Shown here piece by piece: positions 46,224 to 58,800 of a stretch of DNA of 64,000 nucleotides. Positions within the stretch are counted from its first letter, which is position 1; every line of letters begins with the position of its first letter. The stretch is from Ottelia alismoides (Eukaryota > Streptophyta > Magnoliopsida > Alismatales > Hydrocharitaceae): contig JAZKJV010010755.1 in assembly GCA_037367405.1 (NCBI GenBank), positions 372,001 to 436,000 of the forward strand. Reading direction: 5' to 3'. Position numbers and translations under genes: made by a program. A model generated the notes under the pieces. That model made no database searches and was not told where the DNA came from. It worked only from the letters and a program-made list of their open reading frames with translations.

Positions 46224-48861
46224 TGATTAACCGCGAGATACGAGGGTCTAAATGTCTCACACAAGGCGGAGACAAAGTCGCTGCGGCGACCCTCGGTAAA
46301 TCCCGATTAAATCAACAATTAACCGATGAATAATATCAAGCAATGGAAATCAAAGTGTGGAGTTAAACTTTATTATAACTCTACAAATTATGTGTATAGT
46401 GCAAGTATGTAGAGTGCCGAACACAGGGAGCAAACATGTAGAATAAGGCAATAATGCTCAGAAATGTGAAAGTGGTTAAATGCCCACAAGTGTTTTTTGT
46501 GGGTTTTGAATTATATATTTTTTTATTTAATTTTTTATTTTATATTTTTATATTTTGGTTTTTAATTTACTGATTTTGTATTTTCTTTTTTTAATTTCTA
46601 TTTTTATATTTTCTTTTTCTTTTAATAAAGATATAATGTATATAAGGAAAATATATGTACACCAGATATAAGAGAGGGATAACAATAGGGGAAAATGCTC
46701 AAAATACAAGAAATGGAATGTTTTTGTGATTTTTATATTTTCTAATGTTTTTGTGATTTTTCTAGCTTTTTCCTCTTTTTTTGGTATTTTTAAGGGCAAA
46801 AATACTAGTAAACAGTGAATACAATATATAGTCAAGATAATAATATAGAATAAAATAGCAAACATGAGTGAAAATATTTCAAATTATTTTTTATAGATAG
46901 ATAGATAATAGGATAAGGAAATTTCAGAGACAGAAAACACAATTTTTGGAGTTTTTATGAAATTTTTAGACTTTTATGAAGATTTTGAGAATTTTCTATT
47001 TTTAGGGGTTTCCTTTTGTAATTTTTTGGGATTTTTAGTCAGAAAATAAAATAAACTAAAAGACACGAAATATATATTTTTTGGAATTTTTAAAGACTTT
47101 TTATAATTTTTATGTATTTTCTAATGCAGTCAGTGACAAAAGGCTTGTTTTTATTTTTAATAAATATGAAAATGCAATAAAAATGCAAAATAAAAATATG
47201 GCGTTAAACTACAATGCAACAAGAGCGTGTGATATTTTTTTGGTAATTTTTCGAGTTAAAATGATGCATGAAATAAGTGCAAACATCCAAGCAAAACCAC
47301 AACACTAGCAAGGGCATAGATGTTAGTACAAAGAAATCCAAGGGCTTACCTGCAATTTTCCAAAAATATATATAACATTAAACACAACTTTCTGAACTAA
47401 AAATAAATACCCAAACCCGGAGGGGGTTCGCTGCAAAATGTCCAACTCACGCCCATTGGGCACGTGACTTGGCAGGGGTATTTTTGTAATTTTACAAAGA
47501 TCCAGGGGCTAACATGAAATTTCTCGAAAACAATACAACATAACTAAAAAATTCATGGACTGAAACGAAATAGACAAACCCCCAAGGGGGTCCTTGCAAA
47601 ATGCCAACCACCCCACGTGCACGGGTCACGTGAGGTGACGTGGACTGGAACTAAGTGTAAATACTGAAAGTACAAGGGTCTGGATCCAAATATTACAAAA
47701 ATATTTAAACTACGAATAAAAGTTTATGGACTAAAAATAAAATGCAAAATTGGTGAGGGTGTAGGTGAAAAATACCCACGCCTAATATCCTCATGCGTGA
47801 TCGAACGGATGTGGAGCGCCCACTTGACACGTGGCGCTTCGAGGTTGCACGATGACGGTTCGCGTTGGACGGTGGAGATTAGATCTTCGACCGAAGATCT
47901 GACGGTGGTGGCGCGACGCGATCCAACGGCTGATATCAGAACTGGAGCGGTGGCCTGATCGAACGACGGAGAAGCCAAGGGGAAGAACGGGGAAGAACGC
48001 CGGCGAGGCGAACTTCCTCGAGCTAGCTCTCATGCCTCCGACAGTCTGGAAGTGTGACAAATGGCTGGGCGTGCTCCTGGAAGGTCCCTCTACGTGCTGG
48101 GGTACTCAGCGTCGTCGGAGAAGGTCGGAGATGCTGACGCGAGGGCGGCGGAGCTTGGAGCTCCAGGTAGCTCCAACGAACGCTACAAAATGGTCCCCAA
48201 GGGCGTTGACTGCGTTTTAACCTACAAAAAGGGGTGAAGGGGACCAGGGCAAAGTGCTTGGACCCTGCAGAGGTGGAATAGGCGTCGGAGATGGTCTATG
48301 GAAGGAGGAGGAACTTCGGCCGGCGGAGCGCGCCTGCGATGGAGTGCGAATGGGCGAGATAGCGAACGACGGACGAATCTAAAGGTGATATTCTATTCCT
48401 ACGGCTACAGGGATAAAAAAGAAACAAAAAGGAAGAAGGGAGAGGGGGTACCTCAATGGACGGAGATCAGAGGAGGGGGACCTCGACGCCGGAGGTCGGC
48501 GGATATGGTGGAGCAAATTCGAGGCTTCCTCGACTCGCCTGAGGGTACGGTTGAGGAGCTGTCACCTCTAGTAACGCGAAGAGCGCAACAGGGAGGAGGA
48601 TTGATGGCCAAGAAGGGTTCAAAATGGTGCTCGAAGATGGCAGGTCGATTATGTACAAGACGGTGGCGTCTTCTTCAAGCGAGGACAACGCGCAAATGAT
48701 GGAGATTTTGCGTGATCTGCAGGCATGGCGTGGCTGAGGGAAGATCAAGGAAAGGTTTTCAAGAAGGAATCGAGGCCAGAGGATGGAAGGTTGAGACTCC
48801 AAAATTTCTCGAAATGGGGCAAAAATCGCAAGTGTCAGGCATGGCAGGCCTCGGTAAGGGA

Positions 48862-48877
48862 GTTGACCGAGGTCAAA
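48862..48877. promoter_or_regulatory. W-box pair in E 3' LTR
   Basis: GTTGACC, GA, GGTCAAA: one mismatch from a perfect palindrome. The 5' LTR copy at 58499-58514 is perfect. Confidence 0.5.
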
Positions 48878-48887
48878 GCTTGACCAC

Positions 48888-48917
48888 TCCTGGTTGGTCA
48901 ACGTGGACCAACCAGGA
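48888..48917. promoter_or_regulatory. Palindrome at the G-box position, E 3' LTR
   Basis: Arms TCCTGGTTGGTC and GGACCAACCAGGA. The centre reads AACGTG instead of CACGTG. The 5' LTR copy (58525-58553) keeps the arms but has lost the centre. Confidence 0.6.
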
Positions 48918-50059
48918 AATTCCAGGCGAAAATTACTTGTAAATTAGAAATAAAATAGTAAATGAATTTATTAATTTTAGGTTATAAGATAAAAAATGTT
49001 CCCTATTTTATAAAGAATTTTATGGTGATTTTTATTTATTTTTCTGAGGTATATATTTACAAATTACCTTTTGTGCCCTATATAGGTATTCATATATATA
49101 TATATATATTAATATTTTTATTTTTATTTTGTGTATTTAGTTAATTTATTTTTGTTTGTTATTTTCTAAATTTATAAAACATTTTTATATATTTACATAT
49201 ATTTTTATTTTATTTTTCTGAAATGTTTTGTACACTTAATAAAATAAAAGTATGAATTATATAGGTATATATACACTTATTATACCTATGTATATTATAT
49301 TCAAGTTTTTTATTTTGTATTTTCTTTATGTTTTTATTCCATTTTTAATATATATATTATAAATATTATTTACGAAATTATAAAAAATATAAATTTATAA
49401 AAATAATGAATAAATAATAAAATGAATATTTTAATCTATACAAGTATACAATAGGGGTCCAAAACTCAACTTTCAAACCGTAGCTCTCCAGATGCGAAAC
49501 CAACTTCATTAAATAGATTATTAAAAATTATATACAATTAGAAGTGAGTGATGCATTTCGAGTTTTTATTTGAGAGATACTGGTCTGAGAAGTTGGTATT
49601 TTGGATTTTTATTCAGATCATAACTTGTTATCTGTACAGTATTTTTTAGTGAAATGAATTTTGTATTTTTCTTTATTTAATTATTTATATCTTTCATGTA
49701 CAAAGTTTCTTTATCTGAGGTATAAAAATGGAACCCAAAATAGGTTCAAAATGAAGAAAGAATGAATGAGATCTCTATTGTATTTTGGCCCTTATCTCCC
49801 CCTACTTTATTCCTTGTCGACCTAGTCATCGAGATGCCTAGGTCTCAAGGTTTAGGGTCATAAAATATTTACAATATTTTATTCTTTTTCTTTTCTTTTA
49901 TTTATTCTATAATTTTGGCTTTAAAAACAGTATTTTATATACTATTTAAATGTACATGCATGAATGCTAAGATGCGGGAATTAAGTGTATTTACACGCAT
50001 TTGCCAGGGTTTTTGAGGCCAAAATGATAGAATAAAGATGATGAAATGTGGATTCATCA

Positions 50060-50077
50060 TACACCTATACTTTACCT
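50060..50077 (-). other. Polypurine tract region of E
   Basis: On the minus strand, GGTAAAGTATAGGTGTA precedes the 3' LTR. This is the decayed form of the AAGTATAGGGGG tract seen in D. Confidence 0.65.
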
Positions 50078-52004
50078 TTGCTAGTACCTAGCAAACACTT
50101 GTGCAATAAGTGCAGAAAAACAAAGAAAAGAAAAAGAAGAAAGTGGATTCAGTTTAATTATCAAACGTGTCTTCACAAAATTAAAGTTTGGAGCTTAAGT
50201 GGGACCTTTGGAATTTTAGCGCGGGCGGAACCTTAATGAGAATCGAATTTGAAATCCAACAGTCCCTGAGAATCCCAAAATTCTGCTCAAGTCTCCTCAA
50301 TAGCCAGGTCAGAATACTTCAACTCATACGTAAACCCTTAAGACTATGAATCTGACTTGTACAGTGTAAGTGGTGGTGGCTCTTCCCAATTGAAATGACA
50401 AAGAGACTGACTTCTCCAATATGACAACCCGATGATTCCGCAATCCAACAACTCATTCCTCTAGGAGCAGGGCATTCCCTTCTAAGTTCAAGTGGCAACC
50501 TGCTCAAGAGGAAGGGGGGGGGGGTGAAGAGAAGAATGAACAGTAGCGAGTGTAGCTACCTATCCTAGGATGCAAGACCAGTGTAGTCAAGTCATCCAGC
50601 TGAAGGCTCTCATGATTTGACTTTGAGGCTCAAGCTTGCTTATTGGCTATACACGTATGTATACTCTGGCAAGTTTCTACTTTCTGCATTTTTTACTATA
50701 TATAGCAGCATTTACATAGGGAGTTTTTCCTCTTGAGCCAGTAGACTATCCCTCTTTTGAAGCTTTATTGCTACCCATAATCTCTAGTCCTCGAAATTCA
50801 TCATCACCGGATGGGTTGGGATGCACTTCCCTCCCTAGAGGAGGACAGGTGTTTCCACCTGTGTGTGTCTCATACCAGCAAATCCAACCTCCTCACCACT
50901 CCAACTAAGTTGAGCCAAATGAAAAGTGCAGGTGTCCAAGTTAGGTCATTATCAACAAGAGTCGTGTGTGTTCCGAAACACTCTACTTAGGTAGTCAAGA
51001 GTCCATTGAACTAAGTCCCGTGATCCTCAAAGAATTAAGTCAACTAGACCTGAAGTACCTCAATTCCAACTCCTATAAGGTTCCTGTTAATTAGGTAGAT
51101 TTTAAGGTCCAACCAAGCTCCAATCTTCAGATTTTACTTAGACTTGTTCAACCATTAAACTCAATCCGAAAAATACTCATGATATGCATATACTATGCAT
51201 GAACTATTTTTGTGATGCAATTTTCCAAAGATTTTGAACTTTTTATGGATTTTTGAAAAGATGATGCATATGCATTTTTTTGTATTTTTTCAAAGAGTTT
51301 TTCAAATGTTTTTGGATTTTAATTTTGCAAATGTTTTTTGGGATTTTTGAAAACAAAACGGTTTTGGCCAAAAACTAGGTACAAATATTTACATGGGGAT
51401 GCATTTTTTATTTACAAGCAGTAGATTTTTAAGAATTTCCAAGGGTAAGTGGTCGATTTTATAGGTATATAAAATAATGAATTTTAGGTGATATGTATGT
51501 ATTCCTCAAACTTATTTGAAAAGGTTTTTCAAACAATTTTGAAAACTATAGTCCAAAATAATTTTTACAAACAGTTTTTACCAACATGTACACACATTTG
51601 AAAATTATTTTGCAAAGGTTTTAAAAACAATATATATAGATTTTTCAAATATTTTTACAACCATTTTTCAAACCATTTGCAAATCATTTTTTAAACATTT
51701 TATTTCATACAAAGAAAATATTTTTTTAATCAAAATATTTTTACAAATGTTGAAAACATGTAACAAAACGTTTTCCAAGTAGTTTTCAAAAGATTATTCA
51801 CAAAGGTTTTCAAAATATTTTTCAAACATTTTGCAAAAAATATTTTCAGCTGATTTATTAATCAGTAGATACACAAAGAATTTTGAGGAATAATGACATC
51901 TTTTTATTAAGGTTTTTAATGAATTTAATTGTAATAATTAGCCATAATTATTAAGAAAATACGAAAGTACGAGTTAGGCTAAAGTATATACGCAGTATAT
52001 ACGA
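50078..52004 (-). other. 3' non-coding region of E
   Basis: It contains the conserved block (50160-51180, minus) and then an AT-rich tract of TTTTCAAA-like units (51190-51950). A GGGGGGGGG run lies at about 50515-50524. No gene is seen. Confidence 0.55.
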
Positions 52005-52602
52005 CTCCCCTATACTTAGCTTAAGCTATGTCCTCATAGATCAGAGAGAAAAAGAAGACATAACTCGTACTGAGTATAGAAAAGTCTAAAGAATAAATGA
52101 ATAAGAGATGAATGAATAAACAAATGAGAAGTCAACCGTCCCTCCTATACTTAGGATCAAATAATCCTAAGTATAGCAATATGTACACAAAGCAGGGAGG
52201 GTCAAGGGTGGGAATGAACATATCGTACTCGGACTGTCTCCCCTTATACTTAGGGTAAGATATCCCTAAGTACAGATAAGAAGAGGAGACTATGGAGAGG
52301 ATCAAAGAATAGAAGCACTCAGGGTGCACACCACCTATACTTAGGACAAAGTACGTCCTAAGTATTGAAGACTGACAAAAAAGGGGCGACACCTTTTTGG
52401 TAGATAAAGAAGATAAAAGTGGAAAATAAGAAAAGATATCAAAAGATGGAAGAAGATAGAAACAGATGTACGCATCACTCCCCCTATACTTAGGGTGAAA
52501 GAATCCCCAAGTATAGGCGACGACAGGGGTAATGAAATGGAACGAAGAACACTCGGCTTATCCATCCCCTTATACTTAGGACAAAGTATGTCCTAAGCAA
52601 GG
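52005..52602 (-). repeat. Hairpin and polypurine array of E (five hairpins)
   Basis: There are inverted repeats at 52145-52176 (perfect 13-bp arms), 52244-52275, 52335-52367 (stem end GGAC/GTCC, loop GTACTTT on the minus strand), 52484-52516 and about 52569-52602. A lone half-site lies at 52005-52020. The outer stem is GTACGAGTTA (51967-51976) with TAACTCGTAC (52061-52070). C-runs on the plus strand next to each hairpin are the polypurine copies. Confidence 0.87.
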
Positions 52603-52691
52603 CAAACACGAGAATAGGTGGATGAGCAATATGGTGGAGAGAACATAGGTACACACAAGAGAATATACAACAGAAATGGATGTACACAGGA

Positions 52692-54302
52692 TCAAGAAGG
52701 TGGAAAGCGAACCTTCTTACGGGACTGCTGAGGAATGGATCTAGTGTGGTGCAGGTCGACATCGGGGTCCTCAGATGACAGTAAGCGATCAGGGTTGACA
52801 GTGTGAAGGCCTTCAGTGGAGTCAAATCGAAAAGGCACGAAGTGGTCAATGGAAGTAGTATGGCTATGTTCGCCCATGGTGGTCCTATGGTGTGAAGGCA
52901 CATACGAGTGAGTGGAAGAAGTACAACTAGGTCTGGCCTTGGGGCTCTCGCTGATATCAAAGTGGAATGGGATAAACTCATCATCATCAGAAGAAGTGTA
53001 ATCAGAGTCGTCCTGCGAGGTCTCGTCCACGTCAAAACCAAAAGGAACGAACTCATCAGTGGAAGTAGTCGAACTCAGATCGTCCTCAAGAATCTCACCC
53101 GGATCATCAAAAGGCCCGAATTTCTGGCAATAAGCATCAAGATCATAACCGGACTCAATCATCATCACTTTAGAGTGATCAGGAATGGACTTATCAGTAG
53201 AAGTAGTCAACCCAGGTCCATCCTGTCTAGTCTTGGTGTTTGCCCTCTGCTCAATGGTATCAATCACGTAAATCCTGTGGATTTCATCAACACATCGCCA
53301 CACACCAGAAGGAGGAACCTCGTGGTTTGTGCTTTCTGAGTCTTCCCCCTTTCGGAGGATTTCTCGAGTCTCTTCAGCGGTTGCAAAGTAAACTCCTCTA
53401 ATATCGTCAGATAGGTCACAAGACTTGGAGTGAGCTAGAATCGGCGTGGTCGCATCAGGTGCAGGTCTCTGGTCAACAGTGGGTGCGGTGATCAACACTT
53501 CACTCTCATCAACTGGACGGAAGCGAATCTCTCCTGATCCATAGTCAATAACAACCGTGGCAGAGGTGAGGAATGGTCATCCCAGTATGATTGGAGATGT
53601 CTCCTCTGTGGAGGTCTCAAATACAACAAAGTCAACATGGTAGCTCGTGCCCTGAATCGAAATGACGCCGTTTTCAAGGATATCCTTCGGCCTCTTAATA
53701 GATCCATCAGAAAATTGAACGATCATCCTGGTTTTCTTAAGAGGCCCTAAGTGAAGAGACCGTACCAACGAGAAGGGTAATATGTTAATCGAAGCACTGC
53801 CGTCTAGGAGATTGTGATCACAAGTGTGGTCAGAGATGATGCAAGTGATGAAAGGGGTAGTTGTGTTCTTCTTTCTGGGAATGGGATGGTGTGTGATGGC
53901 ATGGGCAGTGGCCATGGTCAAGATATGACGCTCATATCTGCTCCTCCGCTTACTCTTCTTGGGAAGAGAAGCAAATAAATCTGTCATGGCCTGCTGAATT
54001 GGGGCACGGATAATCTCATGAATAGTGGCCACCACTTCGGGTTCAGTCAACATTTTTTTGAATTTTTGGACCTCCTCCATACAAGGGAGGAAGTCAGAAC
54101 CATCATATACACGAGGCATGCCAAGAGTAGTCTGTACAACGGCATCCTCGAGGTCAAAGGTGGGACAAGATGTGAATGGATGGGTGCGTAAATGATCTGG
54201 CAAATGGGAACTTTCCTCACAGTCTGAATCAACCAAGTGTCTCCCGAAGTCTTTTTGTATTTTTAAAATTTTCTCATTTTTTTGTATTTTTGGCGATTGC
54301 AA
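52692..54302 (-). pseudogene. Protease-like ORF with FVPF-repeat acidic tail (E copy, one in-frame stop)
   Basis: A single frame of 536 codons has one TGA at 53577-53579. Residues about 150-241 resemble the Athila-type aspartic protease: LLDGSASINILPFSLV at 155-170 (DLGAS in relatives), a DGSIKRPKDI segment, and PIILG, stop, PFLTSA where relatives have LGRPFL. Downstream lie RCVDEIHRIYVID and a Ser/Asp-rich tail with three copies of D-(E/H)-F-(V/I)-P-F-x-F-D at 53087-53061, 53012-52986 and 52877-52851. It ends KKVRFPPS. The frame has no ATG in its first 60 codons, so it would need fusion to the upstream ORF. It matches element C throughout. Function of the tail is unknown, and the TGA probably inactivates the product. 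Confidence 0.75.
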
Positions 54303-54664
54303 GCTCCCAAGATCCCCACAAGGAAATCCGTAACCTCGACAAATGGAGCATTAATCTGGTTTTTCCTCAAGACAACAAGATCATCATTCATCGAATTAAT
54401 GTGCTCTATCATCTGGATCAAGACAACACTCATGGAGATCGAGGGAGGTGACTCCAACAGGTCAGACTCGTGTGGATGTGAAGGTGGAGGTGGGTAATAT
54501 ACATGTAAAGGTGGAGGTGGGTAGAAATCCGAGTCCTGGTACTGCGGCTGAGGTGGATATGTACAAAAGTCAGGAGCAAAGTCCTCATGGAAAAAAGGAG
54601 ATGGACCGGCTGGAGTGAACGAGGGATCCGCAAAGTCCGGATAAAAGACACTCCGAGGGTCCAT
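54263..54664 (-). CDS. Pro/Tyr-rich ORF of E upstream of the protease-like ORF
   Basis: This is a 133-codon frame from a clear ATG (MDPRSVFYPDF). The N-terminal half is rich in Pro, Tyr and acidic residues (YPPQPQYQDSDFYPPPP). The rest (MIEHINSMNDDLVVLRKNQI) looks helical. It ends in a Lys-rich CNRQKYKKMRKF encoded by an A-rich patch, overlapping the next ORF by 40 bases in the -1 frame. Its place before the protease domain suggests a diverged or reduced gag, but I see no gag core or zinc knuckle. It may be expressed as a fusion with the next ORF by frameshifting, or the shift may simply be an indel in the A-run. Confidence 0.6.
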   Translation of the reverse strand: MDPRSVFYPDFADPSFTPAGPSPFFHEDFAPDFCTYPPQPQYQDSDFYPPPPLHVYYPPPPSHPHESDLLESPPSISMSVVLIQMIEHINSMNDDLVVLRKNQINAPFVEVTDFLVGILGACNRQKYKKMRKF

Positions 54665-55848
54665 CTCGAAACAAAAGGAGATGATAGTTTGGAGAACACA
54701 AAGGTCAAGTCAAGAGAGAAAAGAAGAAGGCACAAATGCACATGGATCATCTAGTAAGCACACAAATAATTACAAGCAAACTTACACAAATACAAACACT
54801 CAATTCACCTACTCAACTCGGTGAAGACCATAAATGCGGTCTTTTATCTTGTCTATTTTAGAGTTAGGTGAGAAAAAAAAAGTTGCACAAACACTTAGGG
54901 GGCTGAAATGGGATTTGGGCACTAATCGTTAGTGTGTGTGCGAGCAAGTAAAAGCGAAGACAATGAGGGGATTACTCGCCCCAAGACAAGGTTTTTTCTT
55001 TTTGATATTTTTTAGGGTCAAGTAATGTTAACAGTCTCAATTTTATTGGTTATCACTTTTTTTGCATTTTTAGTGAGAATGCACGAGCCTAACGAGGAGT
55101 CAAGGTGATCGAAATCAGAGGGAGAGTCGCAAAAACAATGCAAGAGGTAAAAATGATGATGAATGCCAAAGTATAAATTCTCACCTTGTCTCCATCACTC
55201 TACATGCAAAGATGCTCAGCAGAATTGAAACCTATCTATATGCAAATGCAAGCCGATGAAATCACTCTAAGTTGAGAGGCTACTATTAGCGTGGAACACG
55301 ATGTTCAAAATTTGACTAAGTCCAAACGAGGCTATAGGCACAAGCAAGTATATTAGGTGTTTGGACCTAATGCTATCGATAAGTAACTCCTAAATCTAAG
55401 GGCTCAATCACACAAAATAAAGAAAACAAAATCGAGAAAACAAAGGGAAAAAATGCGAAGAACACCGTAAAAACTATGATGAGCCCTCAAGTGATTAATC
55501 ACTTGGAAATTGGGCCCGAATGTCCAAGTCCTGAGTACCTGTATTATTACAATAATAAAGAGTCTCTCTCTCACATAAAAATTACAAAAATATTTGCAAT
55601 AAAATAAAAGCTCAGGAATTGTCTTCAAAATTCCCTCAAAGTTCGCCTTGGTGCGAAGCCAAAGCTGCCTCACATGGGTGCACGAGCGCTCCTAAAAAAG
55701 AGTGCTTTCCTCGATCCGCGTACGTCGCACAAAGTCAAACAAGAGGGTGGTTAGACAATTCAAAGGATATATCAAATAAAGAGCAAATAAATCACAGAGA
55801 ATAGACAAATAATCACAATCAATCGAAGAAAACCGATCTATGCGTTGT
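54665..55848 (-). other. Untranslated leader of E
   Basis: It contains the conserved leader hairpin at 54961-54991 (minus: TTGGGGCGAG and CCCCTCATTG), after a TTGACCCTAAAA motif. No coding region is recognised. Confidence 0.6.
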
Positions 55849-55851
55849 TGC

Positions 55852-55869
55852 TCCCCGACAATGACGCCA
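55852..55869 (-). other. Primer binding site of E (tRNA-Asp type)
   Basis: The minus strand reads TGGCGTCATTGTCGGGGA, three transitions away from the usual tRNA-Asp site and two bases after the 5' LTR end. Confidence 0.85.
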
Positions 55870-55871
55870 TT

Positions 55872-58800
55872 TGATTAACCGCGAGATACGAGGGTCTAAA
55901 TGTCTCACACAAGGCAGAGATAAAGTGCTGCGGCAACCCTCGGTAAATCTCGATTAAATCAACAATTAACCCACGAATAATATCAAGCAATGGAAATCAA
56001 AGTGTGGAGTTAAAATTTATTATAACTCTACAAAATATGTGTATAGTACAATTATGTAGAGTGTCGAACACAGGGAGCAAACAGGTAGAATAAGGCAATA
56101 ATGCTCAGAAATGTGAAAGTGGTTAAATGCCTACAAGTGCTTTTTTGTGGGTTTTGAATTTTACATTTTATTTATTTATTTTTTGATTTTATATTTTTAT
56201 ATTTTGGTTTTTAATTTACTGATTTTGTATTTTCTTTTTATAATTTGTATTTTTATATTTTCTTTTTCTTTTAATAAAGATATAATGTATATAAAGAATA
56301 TATATGTACACTAGAGATAAGAGAGGGATAACAATATGGGAAAATGATCAAAATACAGGAAATGGAATGTTTTTGTGATTTTTATATTTTTCTAATGTTT
56401 TTGTGATTTTTCTAGATTTTTCCTATTTTTTGGTATTTTAAGGGCAAAAATACTAGTAAACAGTGAATACAATATATAGTCAAGACAACAATATAGAAAT
56501 AAAATAGCAAACATGAGTGAAAAATTTTCAAATTAATTTTTGTAGATAGATAATAGGATAAGGAAATTTCAGAGAGACAAAAAACACAATTTTTGGTGTT
56601 TTTATGAAATTTTTAGATTTTTATTAAGAATTTGAGACTTTTGCTATTTTTAGGGGATTTCTTTTGTAATTTTTAGGGATTTTTGGTTAGAAAATAAAAT
56701 ACTAAAAGACACGAAATATATTTTTTTGGATTTTTCAAAGATGTTTTGTAATTTTTATGTATTTTGTAATGCAGACAGTGACAAAAAGGCTTGTTTTTTA
56801 TTTTTAATAAATATGAAAATGCAATAAAAATGCAAACTAAAAATATGCGTTAAACTACAATGCACCAGGAGCCTATGATATCTTTTTGGGAATTTTTCGA
56901 GTTAAAATGATGCATGAAATAAATGCAAACATCCAAGCAAAAACACAACACTAGCGAGGGCATAGATGTAAATACATAGAAATCCAAGGGCTTACTTGCA
57001 AATTTTCCAAAAATATATAACGTAAAACACAAATTTCTGGACTAAAAAAATACCCAAACCTTGAAGTGGTTCGCTGCAAAATGTCCAAGTCACGTGCACT
57101 GGGCACGTAACTTGGTAGGGGTATTTTTGCAATTTTACAAAGATTCAGGGGCTAACATGCAATTTTTCCAAAAATAATACAATGTAACTAAAAAGTTCAT
57201 GGACTGAAATGAAATAGAAAAACCCCCTAAGGGGTCCTTGCAAAATGCCTACTCCCCACGTGCACGGGTCACGTGAGGCGACGTGGATTGGACCTAAGTG
57301 CAAATACTGAAAGTACGAGGGTCTGGATACAAATATTACAAAAATATTTAAAACTACGAATAAAAGTTTATGGACTAAAAATAAAATGCAAAATTGCCAA
57401 GGTTTTAGATGCAAAATACCCACGCCTAATATCCTCATGCGTGATCGAACGACTGTAGAGCGCCCACTTAACATGTGGCGCTTCGAGGTTGCACGATTAC
57501 GGTTCGCATTGGACGGTGGAGATGAGATCTTCGACCGAAGTTCTGACGGTGGTGGCGCGGCGTGATCCAACGACTGATATCAGAACTGGAGCGGTGGTGT
57601 GGTCGAACGACAAAGAAGCCAAGGGGAAGAATGGGGAAGAACGCCGGCGAGGCGAACTTCCTCGAGCTAGCTCTCGAGCCTTCGGCAGTCTGGAAGTGTG
57701 ACGAACGACTGGGCGTGTTCCTGGAAGGTCCCTCTACATGCTGGGGTACTCAACGTCATCGGAGAAGGTCGGAGATGCTGACGCGAGGGCAACGGAGCTT
57801 GGAACTCCAGGTAGCTCTGTCGAACGCTACAAAATGGTCCCCAGGGGTGTTGACTGCGTTTTGTCCTGCAAAAAGGGGTGAAGGGGACTAGGGAAAAGTG
57901 CCTGGACCCCGTAGAGGTGTAATAGGCATCGAAGATGGTCTATGGAAGGAGGAGGAGCTTCGGCCGGCGGAGCGCGCCGGCGATGGAGTGTGAATGGGCG
58001 AGATAGCGAATGACGGATGAATCTAAAGATGCTATTCTATTCCTACGGCTACAGGGATCAAAAAGAAACAAAAAGGAAGAAGGGATAGGGGGTACCTCGA
58101 TGGCCGGAGACCAGAGGAGGGGGACCTCGACGCCGGAGGTCGGCGGAGATGGTGGAGCCGATTCGAGGCTTCCTCGACTCGCCTAAGGGTATGGTTGAGG
58201 AGCTGTCACCTCCAGCAATGCAAAGAGCGCAATAGGGAGGAGGATTGATGGAAAAGAAGGGTTCATAATGGTATATGGCGGGTCGATTATGTACATGATG
58301 GTGGCGTCTTCTTCAAGCGAGGGCCACACGCAATTGATGGAGATTTTGCGTGATCTGTAGGCATGCGTGACTGAGGGAAGATAAAGGAAAGATTTTCAAT
58401 AAGGAATCGAGGCAAGAGGATGGAAGTATGAGGCTCCAAAATTTCTCAAAATGGGGTAAAAATCGCAAGTGTCAGGCCTGGTAGGCCTCGGTCAGGGAGT
58501 TGACCGAGGTCAACACTTGACCGCTCCTGGTTGGTCCACTAGACCAACCAGGAAATTCCAGGCGAAAATTATTTGTAAATTCGAAATAAAATAGTAAATG
58601 AATTTATTAATTTTAGATTAAATAAAAAAATATTCCTTATTTTATAAAGAAATTTATGGTTATTTTTATTTATTTTTCTGAGGTATATATTTACAAGTTA
58701 CGTTTTGTGTCCTATGTATACATATCTATATATTTTAATATTTTTATTTTTATTTTGTGTATTTAATTAATTTATTTTTTAAATTTATAAAATATTTTTA

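Larger units (their letters stand above)
46224..50059 (-). repeat. Element E 3' LTR (3836 bp)
   Basis: Read on the minus strand it begins TGATGAATCCACATTTCATC at 50059 and ends GGTTAATCA at 46224. The GC-rich core is 47760-48920. The frame at 48298-48699 and its relatives in the 5' LTR are Gly/Arg-rich products of the core and are not called as genes. Confidence 0.94.

Noticed and set aside
48298..48699. 133-codon Gly/Arg-rich frame in the E LTR core
   Set aside because: The relative in the 5' LTR is disrupted, and the composition explains the open frame.
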